Shown here piece after piece: positions 1 through 9,181 of a DNA stretch of 64,000 nucleotides. Numbering within the stretch: position 1 is the stretch's first letter; every line of letters begins with the position of its first letter. The DNA lies in contig NZ_CP029758.2 of NCBI RefSeq assembly GCF_004006395.2, forward strand, positions 2,046,001 through 2,110,000. Direction: 5' to 3'. Origin of the DNA: Clostridium sp. AWRP. GTDB taxonomy: Bacteria; Bacillota; Clostridia; Clostridiales; Clostridiaceae. Under the pieces are notes generated by a model, which was not told the origin of the DNA, searched no databases, and saw only the letters and a program-made list of their open reading frames with translations. The translations under genes were made by a program, and so were the position numbers.

Positions 1-407
1 TTTTTGGGAAAATAGGTACCTGCAAAAAAGGGCTTTTGCTCAGGTGTCATGATAATTGTAAGGGGCCATCCGCCGCTTCCTGTGATGGACTGACATACAT
101 CCATATATATACTGTCTATATCAGGTCTCTCTTCTCTGTCTACTTTTATGGATATGAAGCTGTCGTTTAGCGTTTTAGCTACTTCTGTGTCTTCAAAACT
201 TTCTTTTTCCATAACATGACACCAATGGCACGTACAGAGACGAGCCTAGCTGTACCCAATAGATAGGAATACAGGCTTATATTCTGATTTTGCCTTTGTA
301 AATGCTTCTTCTCCCCAGGGATACCAGTTTACTGGATTGTGTGCGTGTTGTAATAGATAAGGGGATTTCTCATTTATTAATCTATTGGGTGTACTTGTTA
401 GGTTCAT
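1..407 (-). pseudogene. Thioredoxin-domain (DUF255/YyaL-like) protein, 5' part, interrupted by TAG
   Basis: N-terminal 136 codons; the rest lies beyond the window edge. The start at 407 has a strong AGGAGGTGAT site 3 bases upstream. The translation opens with the family N-terminus (SPYLLQHAHNPVNWYPW) and continues to the CHWCHVM thioredoxin-like motif and VDREERPDID, which identifies the DUF255 family (YyaL, human SPATA20), a thioredoxin fold fused to a glycosidase-like barrel. Codon 54 (246-248) is TAG. Relatives read GYS-T-CHWC, whereas here 15 extra bases (plus strand 234-248) sit between GYS and TCHWC. They keep the frame but bring the stop. The gene is therefore probably dead, or restarts poorly at an internal Met after the CxxC. 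Confidence 0.8.
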
Positions 408-524
408 AAAATCACCTCCTAATAATTTATTCTTATTATAGATTTATCTTTTGGGGAGAAAATTATTCAAATAAAAATAGGTTTTTAGTGGGATGTGATA
501 TTTAAAGATAAGGTAAAGCAGTTT

Positions 525-990
525 ATGAAAAATATTGAAATTAGAGCTGATAAAGAAACAGTAGATTATATTCAAAAGGAATTAGGATATTTTATAGCTT
601 ATGAAGATTTATTTTCTACTTGGCTTAATAAGGGAAACGATTTTGATAGATAGCTTTTTACGTAAATTGTTGAGAAGATAAAAGTAATAAGTTTGGTGGA
701 GGAAAAGGTGATTATCATATAGGTGGCTGGAAATCACTAAAATAATTTGAAGTTGATAATAATATACATGTTACACTACATATGTTGTTTATTCAGGCAG
801 CATAAAAAATCCAGCAAATACTTTGAAGACAGGAATAAATGAATACAAAGTAAATTCTATATCTATGGCTGATAAAGATGGAGACAAAATCTATAATGAT
901 ATTGTAGAAAAAATAAAATCGAGTAAAAATGGAACATACTATGAAATAGATTGAAATGGAAAATTAATTTATGATACATATAAAAAATAA
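525..990 (+). pseudogene. Degenerate gene of unknown family
   Basis: A 42-codon ORF (525-653) begins MKNIEIRADKETVDYIQKEL and ends in TAG. Further protein-like stretches follow in other frames: FGGGKGDYHIGGWKSL near 690-737, then GSIKNPANTLKTGINEYKV through NGKLIYDTYKK up to the TAA at 988-990, with one internal TGA near 951. The pieces read as one protein of roughly 150 residues broken by at least two frameshifts and stops. I do not recognise the family. The composition is that of a soluble accessory protein, such as a toxin-immunity or phage-type protein. Confidence 0.5.
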
Positions 991-1145
991 GTATTATATT
1001 GAATTGAGTTAATTCGCAATTTTCTTATTATACGATTCAAGCCAATACTTAATAAAATGATTTAATTTACTTAAATTTTACAACATAAGATAAGTGGTAT
1101 TATTGATATAAAATGGTTATACTGGTTATAGTAGGGGGAATCAAC

Positions 1146-2618
1146 ATGAAAAAAAGATTATCAGGAATTATTTTTACTGCAGCTATATTTTGTGGGGTGT
1201 TTTTTACATCAAATGTTGTAAGTGCAGCAACACTACAAGATAGATTATGCGGTAATAATAGATATGAAACTAATTCTAAAATTGTAGACTCAGGATGGAC
1301 ATCATCAGAATGTGCTGTAATAGCAAGTGGAGAAGGCTTTGCAGATGCACTATGTGCGGCACCTTTAGCTGAGAAAAATAAAGCACCTATACTTTTAACT
1401 AGCAGGGATGCTTTAAGTTCAGAGGCTAAAGAACAATTAACAAGACTTAAAGTAAAAAAAGTATTTATTGTTGGTGGAACAGCATCCGTATCTGATAATG
1501 TAAAATCTGAAATAACAAATATGAATATTGAAACTACTAGAATATATGGACAAAACAGATTTGAGACATCATTATCGGTAGCTAAGGCTTTAGGAAACAT
1601 TAATGGTGTGGTGGTAACAAATGGATTTGGATTTGCAGATGCTTTATCTATAGCACCTATAGCAGCAAAACAGGAAATGCCAATATTACTTACTGATAAG
1701 GATGATTTATCAACACCAATTAGGGAGTTTTTGCATAATAGTTATTATAATGAAAGTTATATAGTTGGTGGAACTGGAGTTGTAAGTGACAAAGTATCCT
1801 CACAGTTGAATAATGTTACAAGACTTGGAGGAAATAGTAGATATGACACAAATTCAGCTATATTAGATCATTTTGCTAATGATTTTAGTTATGATAAAGT
1901 TTATATTGCGTCAGGAGAAAATTATCCAGATGCATTATCTGGCAGTGTATTAGCAACTTCAAGTAACTCGCCTCTAATTTTAGTAGGATCTTACGTTGAT
2001 CCTTCAGTAGAATCTTCAATAAAAGCTCAACACGAAAAATATAATAATGTAGTAGCTTTAGGAGGTACAGGAGTAGTTTCAGATACAGTAATAAATAGCA
2101 TTGTCAGTGGGGTTTTTATACCAAGTATAAGTGATGATGAAATAAAAAATTTAATATATAATGCAGATCAAGCATGTATTCAAATTCATTCACTTGCATC
2201 ATATGATGAGAATGACAGTATACCTACTGAACGTGAAGGAGAAACTTATTATAAACTAAACGATAATGTAAATACCTATGATAAGCTATTTAATTATTAT
2301 AATAAATATTTTTCAGAAAAAAAATCAAATTACTTTATAAATACAGATTTATTTATAAAGTCAAATAATACTTTTTATATTCTTGGTTGTAATCCTGGAT
2401 TAAGGCCTGTATTTTTACAATCTAAAGTGGAAAATAAAACTGTAGATGGTAATAAAATAAATGTAACTTTAGGTGTTTACTATGAGGATGATCCTGAAAA
2501 TAATGATTCTTATCACTATAATTTTATTTTGATTTATGAAAATGGACGTTGGGTAGTAGATGATGTAACTAGCTATTTTGATTGGAATGATTTTAGGTAT
2601 AGAGATAACCAGAACTAG
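1146..2618 (+). CDS. Secreted cell-wall protein with three CWB2 repeats
   Basis: 490 residues. An in-frame ATG exists at 1113, but the GGGGGA at 1133-1138 places the start at 1146, giving a classic signal peptide (MKKRLSGIIFTAAIFCGVFF, cleavage near VVSAAT). Residues about 30-320 are three CWB2 repeats, each with the GxxRYxTN...IASGExFADAL...ILL...VGGTxxVSD pattern. CWB2 triplets bind anionic wall polymers and anchor S-layer-type proteins in clostridia. The C-terminal ~150 residues (EGETYYKLNDNVNTYDKLFN onward) resemble the small IseA-type domain that inhibits DL-endopeptidases, with moderate confidence. An SH3b-like remnant follows in another frame, so the gene may once have been longer. Confidence 0.85.
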   Translation: MKKRLSGIIFTAAIFCGVFFTSNVVSAATLQDRLCGNNRYETNSKIVDSGWTSSECAVIASGEGFADALCAAPLAEKNKAPILLTSRDALSSEAKEQLTRLKVKKVFIVGGTASVSDNVKSEITNMNIETTRIYGQNRFETSLSVAKALGNINGVVVTNGFGFADALSIAPIAAKQEMPILLTDKDDLSTPIREFLHNSYYNESYIVGGTGVVSDKVSSQLNNVTRLGGNSRYDTNSAILDHFANDFSYDKVYIASGENYPDALSGSVLATSSNSPLILVGSYVDPSVESSIKAQHEKYNNVVALGGTGVVSDTVINSIVSGVFIPSISDDEIKNLIYNADQACIQIHSLASYDENDSIPTEREGETYYKLNDNVNTYDKLFNYYNKYFSEKKSNYFINTDLFIKSNNTFYILGCNPGLRPVFLQSKVENKTVDGNKINVTLGVYYEDDPENNDSYHYNFILIYENGRWVVDDVTSYFDWNDFRYRDNQN

Positions 2619-2619
2619 G

Positions 2620-3384
2620 ATTACAAGAGAACAAGCAAGTGTACTTAATGTAAGAAGTGGTGTAGGAACTAATTATAAAGTAATAAGACAGCTTGAAATG
2701 GGACAAACAACTGAATGAGTTTTTGATGGTTCTGAAAGTATAAAGCACATGTTCAAGCAGATAGATATTATAAATAATACTGTAACAGAATCACTTATAA
2801 CGGTTGAAGAATTAAATACTAGTATGGATTCTGTAAATATTTTCCTCTCCGGTATAAATCAAATTGCTGAACAAACTAATTTATTAGCATTGAATGCAGC
2901 TATTGAAGCAGCTAGGGCAGGTGAATCGGGAAAAGGTTTTGCAGTTGTAGCAGATGAGGTAAGAAAACTTGCGGAACAAAGTACTGAAACAGTTAAGCAA
3001 ATTGACACAATTATTAATGAAATAAAAGGAAAGACCAAATTAGTGTTTGAAAAGGTATCTGGCGGAAGTATAGCGGCTAATGAAGGAAAAGAGGCTACAG
3101 CTCAGGTTAATGAAGGTTTTGAAAAAATTAAATTATCTTTTAATAATATTAATGAATATATATCAAATGAATTAAAGATGATTGAAAACATAGGTTCAAT
3201 TTTTACACAAATTCGAGAACAAACAGAGAGTATCGCAAGCATTTCTGAAGAACATTCAGCAGCAGCTGAAGAAATGCTGGCAACCACAGAAGAACAAAAT
3301 GCAGGTATTGAAAATATGTATGGATTAATACATCATATTAATAGTTCTAGTTTAAAACTTCAAGAATTAATGGAAAAGAGATAA
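2620..3384 (+). pseudogene. SH3b remnant joined to the C-terminal half of a methyl-accepting chemotaxis protein
   Basis: Codons from 2620 read like a bacterial SH3 domain (ASVLNVRSGVGTNYKVI), stop at TGA (2716-2718), and continue in the same frame into an ORF opening at 2749. That ORF encodes 211 residues of chemoreceptor signalling domain, including the kinase-binding tip NLLALNAAIEAARAGESGKGFAVVADEVRKLAEQ. It has no transmembrane segment, HAMP or sensor domain, and no good ribosome binding site before 2749. It is most simply a scar where a CWB2-SH3b gene and a chemoreceptor were joined by deletion. A soluble signalling fragment cannot be excluded. Confidence 0.65.
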
Positions 3385-3421
3385 TTTGTCTTCTATATTA
3401 GTACCTATTAGCAGAAATACT

Positions 3422-3478
3422 ATACAATTTAGCCATATTAAAATTACCACTTTCAATAAAAAGGGCGCTAAATTGTAT
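3422..3478 (+). terminator. Long-loop hairpin after the chemoreceptor fragment
   Basis: A perfect 12-bp stem (ATACAATTTAGC with GCTAAATTGTAT) around a 33-base loop, 38 bases after the stop at 3384. There is no U-run, so the terminator role is only probable. Confidence 0.35.
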
Positions 3479-3588
3479 CAAAATTATAGCGATTAGACAT
3501 ATGTAAAGTATAATATTGATACCTTTTGTGGCTATATCCAAAATAAGGGAAAAACTTGAAATAATGGGTGAAATCATGTATTATCAAA

Positions 3589-3603
3589 TAGTCATCGGAT
3601 AAA
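3589..3603 (+). repeat. Dispersed end repeat, copy 1 (TAGTCATCGGATAAA)
   Basis: Identical over 15 bases to the copies at 43521 and 53284, and related to those at 46778 and 63855. The flank after GATAAA is different in every copy, so the repeat has a sharp 3' border. Confidence 0.6.
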
Positions 3604-3777
3604 AGTAGGAAGAAACCGAAATAAAAAAGTGAAGAAGATATAGAAAGAAATCTTGAGCAAAGAGTTTGAAAAAATCAATAGATTTTTTTATTGTATAAAA
3701 ACATATTATAGACAAAAGTTAGTAATATGAATGGCTTGACGCCCTTGAATGTACACACATTCGAGGGCCTTGCTGTG

Positions 3778-5690
3778 GTGCGCCCAGCATGAATGCAATC
3801 TAAAGGGTGAAAGTCCCTAGCACGGGTTGATAGTACCAAGTGCATAGCTTAAGACAAGGGTGTCCATGGTGACGTGGAATCTGAAGGAAGTCGGCGGCAA
3901 AACTCCGGTCTGACGGACAGAAATTACATATAAGGCATATGTCTGTGGGTGAGGTTGCAACACAAACTGAAGCCCTAAGCTATTCAAGACAGACGGTGTA
4001 AATGTAGCAGATAGATGGAGTGAAAGATTGGGTTCTTACCTGGGGAGGTCTGATAGGCATGTTATGGATATGAAATTAGAAATAATAACCTACGCAGTGA
4101 TGTGTAGTTGAACTATCAGAAGTCAGCAGAGGTCATAGTACCACGCAGTATGCGTCGGCGTGGGAAGGACTGAACAATAGGAGGTTTTAGAATTTTGAAA
4201 GATACGAAGAATTATGATAAAAGCAGACAACTTCATAAGAAAGGCTATCTACATGGAAAGAGAGTGGAACTCAAAAGCAATGTAGAAGTGCATAGTAATT
4301 CTTCTATGTCCAATAAAGGAAGAAACAACGTCAATGAATACAGTAGTGATTTACTGGAGCGAATATTATCAAGAGATAACTTGAATATTGCTTATAAAAG
4401 AGTAAAAGCCAATAAAGGAAGTCATGGTATTGATGGCATGACATTAGACGAACTTTTACAATACTTAAAAGAACATGGGCAGGAATTAAGGCAATCACTA
4501 CATGAAGGAAAATATAAACCACAACCTGTCAGGAGGGTGGAAATTCCAAAGCCTGACGGAGGGAAGAGATTATTAGGAATACCTACTGTAGTAGACAGAG
4601 TTATTCAACAAGCTATTGCTCAAGTGCTAATACCAATATATGAAAAGAAGTTTTCAGAAAATAGTTATGGTTTTAGACCGCAAAGAAGTGCGAAGCAAGC
4701 TGTTGAGAAATGCAGACAATATATAAATGCAGGTCATACATGGACTGTAGATATAGACCTTGCTAAATACTTTGATACGATAAATCACGATAAACTAATA
4801 AGACTACTATCTAAAGATATAGAAGATGGTAGAGTAATTTCTCTAATACGAAAATACCTGCAAAGTGGTGTAATGATAAATGGAGTAGTTATGAATACAG
4901 AAGAAGGTGCACCGCAAGGTGGACCACTATCTCCACTATTAAGCAACATAATGTTACATGAACTTGATGTAGAACTAACAAAGCGAAAGCTTTGTTTTTG
5001 CAGATATGCTGATGACTGTAATATATACTTAAAAAGCAAGAAAGCAGCAAATAGAGTAATGGAGAGCATTACAAAGTTTATTGAAGAAGAGTTAAAACTC
5101 AAAGTAAATAGAGAGAAAAGCACAGTAGATAGACCTTGGAAACTTAAGTTTTTAGGATTTTCCTTTTATAGGGGTAAAGGTGAGTATAGAATAAGAATTC
5201 ATGAGAAACCTTTGAACAAATTTAAAGCGAAACTTAAGAAATTAACTTCAAGAAGTAATGCAATGAATATGGAATATAGGTTTTTAAAATTAAAACAAGC
5301 AATAGTTGGATGGGTAAACTATTTTGCTATCGCGGATATGAAAAGTATTCTTAAGAAGCTTGATGAATGGTTAAGGCGAAGGGTAAGAATGTGTTTTTGG
5401 AAACAATGGAAAAAGATTAAAACAAAACACGATAATCTTGTAAAATTAGGAACACAAAATAATAAAGCATGGGAATTTGCTAACACAAGAAAAAGCTATT
5501 GGAGAACATCCAACAGCCCAATATTAGCTAAAACTTTAACCAATAGTTATCTAAAAGGAAAAGGATTAATCTCTATTTCTGAAATTTATTCATTAGTGCG
5601 TTAATTCCTATTGAACCGCCGTGTACTGAACAGTATGCTCGGTGGTGTGAGAGGTCGCTGAATAAAATAATTATTCAGCTCCTACTCGAT
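3778..5690 (+). mobile_element. Complete group II intron with maturase gene
   Basis: The 5' end GTGCGCCCAGC at 3778 is the standard boundary of bacterial group II introns. It is followed by about 400 bases of ribozyme domains with typical phrases (GGTGAAAGTCCC, GGAAGTCGGCGGCAAAACTCC, GGGGAGGTCTGA). The maturase ORF (4195-5604) occupies domain IV. Domain V is at about 5612-5645 (ACCGCCGTGTAC, TGAA loop, then CAGTATGCTCGGTGG), and a domain VI hairpin (GCTGAATA/TATTCAGC) leads to the 3' end CTACTCGAT at 5690. The intron lies between an upstream hairpin and the radical SAM gene, so splicing would restore that gene's leader. The subclass is not settled. Confidence 0.9.
4195..5604 (+). CDS. ltrA: Group II intron reverse transcriptase/maturase
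   Basis: 469 residues from a TTG start behind GGAGG (4181-4185). The reverse transcriptase runs from about residue 45 to 330, with the motifs GIDGMTLDEL, RRVEIPKPDGGKRLLGIPT, YGFRP, VDIDLAKYFDTINH, EGAPQGGPLSPLLSNI and the catalytic YADD at about residues 271-274. The maturase (X/GIIM) region follows (FRFLKLKQAIVGWVNYF-like, LRRRVRMCFWKQWK). The protein ends at LISISEIYSLVR with no HNH endonuclease. Such proteins help the intron RNA splice and prime reverse transcription without a dedicated second-strand nuclease. All catalytic motifs are intact, so the intron may be active. Confidence 0.93.
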   Translation: MKDTKNYDKSRQLHKKGYLHGKRVELKSNVEVHSNSSMSNKGRNNVNEYSSDLLERILSRDNLNIAYKRVKANKGSHGIDGMTLDELLQYLKEHGQELRQSLHEGKYKPQPVRRVEIPKPDGGKRLLGIPTVVDRVIQQAIAQVLIPIYEKKFSENSYGFRPQRSAKQAVEKCRQYINAGHTWTVDIDLAKYFDTINHDKLIRLLSKDIEDGRVISLIRKYLQSGVMINGVVMNTEEGAPQGGPLSPLLSNIMLHELDVELTKRKLCFCRYADDCNIYLKSKKAANRVMESITKFIEEELKLKVNREKSTVDRPWKLKFLGFSFYRGKGEYRIRIHEKPLNKFKAKLKKLTSRSNAMNMEYRFLKLKQAIVGWVNYFAIADMKSILKKLDEWLRRRVRMCFWKQWKKIKTKHDNLVKLGTQNNKAWEFANTRKSYWRTSNSPILAKTLTNSYLKGKGLISISEIYSLVR

Positions 5691-5732
5691 TGAAAAAGCA
5701 CAGCAGGAAGATTAATTAGAGGAGGATACATT

Positions 5733-6857
5733 ATGAAGATTTCAAAGAAAGATGCATTAAAATGGTTTGAATTTTTTTCGATATTACCAGAGGATGAGGA
5801 AGTTATGACAAAACAACAGGAAATCATTTACGCTACCTTTGCACAAATTGAAGCAGCAATTGATTATAGAAATGATATGTTAATGTCGGAAATTACAGGT
5901 TTGAAAACCTTAAAGAATAGAACTTTTTTTGTAGGGAATGAAAGTAAATTTCCTAAAGGATGTCGCTCTTGCTTGCTTGGAACTGGTTTGAGTGCAATTA
6001 GGAAAACGAACAAATGTAATTTGGAGTGTAAGTTTTGTTATGATTATGGAGAGATAGAAGATATGCCTCCAATTGGTGAAGGTATGTGGGAGATTGGGGG
6101 TACAAAATTTTATGAGAAGGATATTGATTTACTCCTTTCTATTCATCAGAAACCTACTGGTATTTCATATGTTTATTTAGAGCCGTTTATGGAAATTGAA
6201 AAATACTATTCTATAATAATGAAATTTAGAGATGCAGGGGTTTATCAACATCTATATACAAATGGTACTTTAGCCTCGGAAAAGACATTGAAAGCATTAG
6301 GTGAAGCTGGTCTTGATGAGATACGTTTCAACTTGGGTGCCACTAATTGTTCAGATAAAGTTATTGAAAATATTGCAATAGCAAAAAAATATATTAAAAA
6401 TGTAGGTATCGAAACTCCAATGACTCCTGAGTTTTTCAAAGCTTTTTTTGAGAAAAAGCAAGTAATCTTAGATACAAAACTTGATTTTATAAATTGTGCA
6501 GAATTACATTTAAATGAGAATAATATAAACAATTATTATGGGGAGAATATGTATATTACAAGGCAAGGATATATATCTCCAATTTGGAGTAGGAAATTAA
6601 CTTTGAAATTTATGAAAGCAGCTGATGAAGAAAACTGGGATTTAGCAGTTCATGATTGCTCAAATCATACAAAGTTTGCCAGAGGCTTGAACTTGAGCAG
6701 CAAAGAGGGTAAGTGGTTTGGAGCTAGCGACTATTCCTGTGAGTTTTCTAGGATACCATACGAAATATTTTTACCAATACTGCGTGATGACAATTTCAAA
6801 TTTCTAAGTGAAGAAGAATTGCCTGAGGGCTATAAACCAGGAGAGATGATTTTTTAG
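5733..6857 (+). CDS. Radical SAM protein of unknown substrate
   Basis: 374 residues with GAGGAGG ten bases before the ATG. The radical SAM cluster motif CNLECKFC (Cys95, Cys99, Cys102) is followed by YDYGEIED, and later segments (YLEPFMEIEKYY, YTNGTLAS, LDEIRFNLGA) fit a TIM-barrel radical SAM enzyme. Extra cysteines lie before the motif (CRSCLLGTG) and near the C-terminus (HDCSNHTKFA, YSCEFSRIPYE), so an auxiliary cluster is possible. The substrate cannot be named. A group II intron sits in its leader, 42 bases upstream of the start, so expression may depend on splicing or on a promoter within the intron. Confidence 0.85.
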   Translation: MKISKKDALKWFEFFSILPEDEEVMTKQQEIIYATFAQIEAAIDYRNDMLMSEITGLKTLKNRTFFVGNESKFPKGCRSCLLGTGLSAIRKTNKCNLECKFCYDYGEIEDMPPIGEGMWEIGGTKFYEKDIDLLLSIHQKPTGISYVYLEPFMEIEKYYSIIMKFRDAGVYQHLYTNGTLASEKTLKALGEAGLDEIRFNLGATNCSDKVIENIAIAKKYIKNVGIETPMTPEFFKAFFEKKQVILDTKLDFINCAELHLNENNINNYYGENMYITRQGYISPIWSRKLTLKFMKAADEENWDLAVHDCSNHTKFARGLNLSSKEGKWFGASDYSCEFSRIPYEIFLPILRDDNFKFLSEEELPEGYKPGEMIF

Positions 6858-7325
6858 AAAGTTTTTATATGCACTTTTTTAGAAAAGAAAATATAGATAG
6901 GGAGAGTTTTTAAGTGTTAGTGATGCACTTGAGAGCTTTTTTTATGTTTAAATATGTCTTTTAATTTAGTTATTAGTATGTAAAAATATGTTATAATTTT
7001 CTTAGATATAAAAAATATATAAATGGGGATGTTTATCATGGAATTGCAGAGTATTTATATTTAAAGGAGGTTAAGGAGAGAAAATGAAAATTATTAAATA
7101 TGTAAATAACAGTAAGCAAGCTAGGTGTTTTGAGGCTTAACAAGATAGAGTTTGAGAATGAACCGTGGGTTCTAGGATTCTCTGTATTTGCAATAGGTAG
7201 CCAAGAGGGGAAAAAAGCTATTATCCTAGTGAACAAAGTACATCAGTTATCAGAAATTGGTACAGCAAAGAATAATAGGTGAATTATGATTAATCATGTA
7301 AAAATATGAACAAGGGGGGATTGTA
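6858..7325. other. Intergenic stretch with gene debris
   Basis: After the radical SAM stop there is a weak hairpin (AAGTG/CACTT near 6913-6932) followed by a T-run, a plausible terminator. From 7084 lies a small broken ORF (listed separately). A good ribosome binding site (AAGGGGGG, about 7312-7319) belongs to the chemoreceptor at 7326. Confidence 0.4.
7084..7279 (+). pseudogene. Small broken ORF of unknown family
   Basis: MKIIKYVNNSKQARCFEA starts at 7084 behind a fair AAGGAGG and stops at once. The +1 frame then carries NKIEFENEPWVLGFSVFAIG through NNR to the TGA at 7277-7279. The two read as one small protein of about 60 residues with a single frameshift. No family was recognised. Confidence 0.35.
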
Positions 7326-9035
7326 ATGAAATGGTTTAATAATTTAAAGGTAATTCAAAAACTCATAACTGGTTTTATTATAGTAGCTCTTTTTATAGGT
7401 ATAGTTGGCGCAGTTGGTATAGTAAACATGAGAAAGATAAATTCTAATTATAATACAACATACAATAATGATTTTATAGGCATAAAAAATCTTCAGCAGC
7501 TATATGTAAATACTTTAACTATGCGTGTTTCAGTTATGAGAATAGTTGAAGACAAAAATGTAACTGGAACTACTGATGCAAAAGATGTAGCTCAACGAAT
7601 CATAGATAATAGTAAATTGTTGTCAGAATATAAAAATAACTATTTAAACAATTCTCAACGAGATTCATTTAATTCATTGACTAATTATTTAAAACAATAC
7701 GAAGACTTGGATAGTGAATCTATAAGTCTTGTGAGCAATGGAAAATATGGTGAAGCATCTAATTTAAGTCATTCAATAGGTGATGCAAGAGATAAAGTAT
7801 CTAATTCTTTGAATGAACTGATTAAAAGTTCCCAAAAGGATGCAAGTAATGCAAGAATGCAAAGTGAGGCATTGTATTTAAAATCCTCTGAAATCATGTT
7901 TACTGTATGTGTGTTAGGATTGATAATTGCAATTGTATTGGGATTAATAATATCTTTGTCAATATCAAATCCTTTAAAAAAAGTTTTAATTTTTGCAGAA
8001 GCTATGGGAGAAGGAGATTTCACCTCAACAATTGATATAGATACTGAAGATGAAATTGGTAAAGTAATCAAAGCTTTAAATAGGGCTACTACTAACACAA
8101 AAAATTTAATATCTGAAATAATTACAAGTTCAAAACATATAGATGTTTCAAGTGAAGAGCTTTCTTCTGTAGTAGAAGAATTATCATCAAAAGTTGAAAA
8201 TATAGACAGTGTAGTAATAAAAATACAATCTGGAATTGAAGAAACAAGTTCGTCTTCTGAGGAAATAACAGCTTCTGTAGAAGAAGTAGATTCGAGTATC
8301 AATGAATTGTCTGCAAAAGCTGTGGAAGGAAGCGATAATGCAAACAAATCCAAAGATAGAGCTACTAATGTAGAAAAGCAAGGTAAAGATGCTATAAAGG
8401 AAGTAAAAAATCTATATGAAGAAAAGAAAAATAATATGCTAAAAGCAATAGAGGAAGGCAAAGTAGTAGAAAACATTAAGGTTATGGCAGATACTATTGC
8501 AAGCATAGCAGAGCAAACAAATTTACTTGCACTTAATGCAGCCATTGAAGCAGCAAGAGCAGGAGAACAGGGCAAAGGATTTGCAGTAGTGGCAGAAGAA
8601 GTGAAAAAACTTGCAGAGCAATCATCCGAAGCAGTTACTGGTATACAGGATACCATTATAAAGGTTCAGAATGCATTTAAAAATCTGGCTGGAAATGGCA
8701 GTGATGTATTGAAATTTATTAATGAAAATGTAGACCCTCAATTTGAGCAATTTGAAAATGTAGGAAAGCAATATTATGATGATTCTGATTTTGTGACCCA
8801 AATGTCAGAAGAAATAGCATCTATGTCAGAAGAACTTACTGCTACAATTGACCAGGTAAGTCAGGCAGTTCAAAGTATGACAATAACTGCACAAAAATCT
8901 TCAGAACATACAGAAACAATAGTAGGAAGTATAGATGAAACCACAAAAGCAATAGAGCAGGTAGCTTTAACTGCACAAAGTCAGGCAGAACTTGCACAGA
9001 AACTAAATGAACTGGTGATGAAATTTGAGATATAA
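7326..9035 (+). CDS. Methyl-accepting chemotaxis protein (4HB sensor)
   Basis: 569 residues. TM1 (about 12-32, VIQKLITGFIIVALFIGIVG) and TM2 (about 190-212) bracket an extracytoplasmic helical segment of the four-helix-bundle type with no Cache motifs. A HAMP domain follows (SISNPLKKVLIFAEAMGEGDF), then a long coiled-coil signalling domain. Its hairpin tip is NLLALNAAIEAARAGEQGKGFAVVAEEVKKLAEQ at about residues 395-430. It would sit at a cell pole and control CheA through CheW; the ligand is unknown. The signalling domain closely resembles that of the receptor at 24084, including the QYYxxSxF segment near the end. Confidence 0.93.
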   Translation: MKWFNNLKVIQKLITGFIIVALFIGIVGAVGIVNMRKINSNYNTTYNNDFIGIKNLQQLYVNTLTMRVSVMRIVEDKNVTGTTDAKDVAQRIIDNSKLLSEYKNNYLNNSQRDSFNSLTNYLKQYEDLDSESISLVSNGKYGEASNLSHSIGDARDKVSNSLNELIKSSQKDASNARMQSEALYLKSSEIMFTVCVLGLIIAIVLGLIISLSISNPLKKVLIFAEAMGEGDFTSTIDIDTEDEIGKVIKALNRATTNTKNLISEIITSSKHIDVSSEELSSVVEELSSKVENIDSVVIKIQSGIEETSSSSEEITASVEEVDSSINELSAKAVEGSDNANKSKDRATNVEKQGKDAIKEVKNLYEEKKNNMLKAIEEGKVVENIKVMADTIASIAEQTNLLALNAAIEAARAGEQGKGFAVVAEEVKKLAEQSSEAVTGIQDTIIKVQNAFKNLAGNGSDVLKFINENVDPQFEQFENVGKQYYDDSDFVTQMSEEIASMSEELTATIDQVSQAVQSMTITAQKSSEHTETIVGSIDETTKAIEQVALTAQSQAELAQKLNELVMKFEI

Positions 9036-9096
9036 TTAGAGTTGTGGCTGCACATGTTTATTTTGCGAGAACGTCCATATATTTGTGTAAAATAGA

Positions 9097-9153
9097 ATTA
9101 TAATATGAAATAAATATTAAGTGAACATTTTGATATTTATTTCGTATTATAAT
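9097..9153. repeat. Long inverted repeat upstream of the DUF4397 gene
   Basis: Arms 9097-9117 and 9133-9153 are 21 bases each with one mismatch around a 15-base loop. The right arm ends 16 bases before the ribosome binding site of the next gene. There is no U-run. It could terminate the chemoreceptor transcript, act as a leader hairpin that hides or exposes the start region, or be an operator. Confidence 0.5.
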
Positions 9154-9181
9154 AGTGGTTAAAAATATAAGGAGAATGTGT

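Larger units (their letters stand above)
3385..3777. other. Intergenic stretch before the group II intron
   Basis: No gene is visible. It holds the hairpin at 3422-3478, one copy of the dispersed end repeat (3589-3603), and a hairpin at 3741-3768 (GCCCTTGAATGT/ACATTCGAGGGC, loop ACAC) that ends 9 bases before the intron. The last hairpin probably belongs to the leader of the radical SAM gene, or is the insertion target of the intron. Confidence 0.5.

Noticed and set aside
7769..8656. 295-codon open frame antisense to the chemoreceptor at 7326
   Set aside because: Low-complexity Ser/Thr/Ile composition, no ribosome binding site, exact mirror of a well-identified gene.
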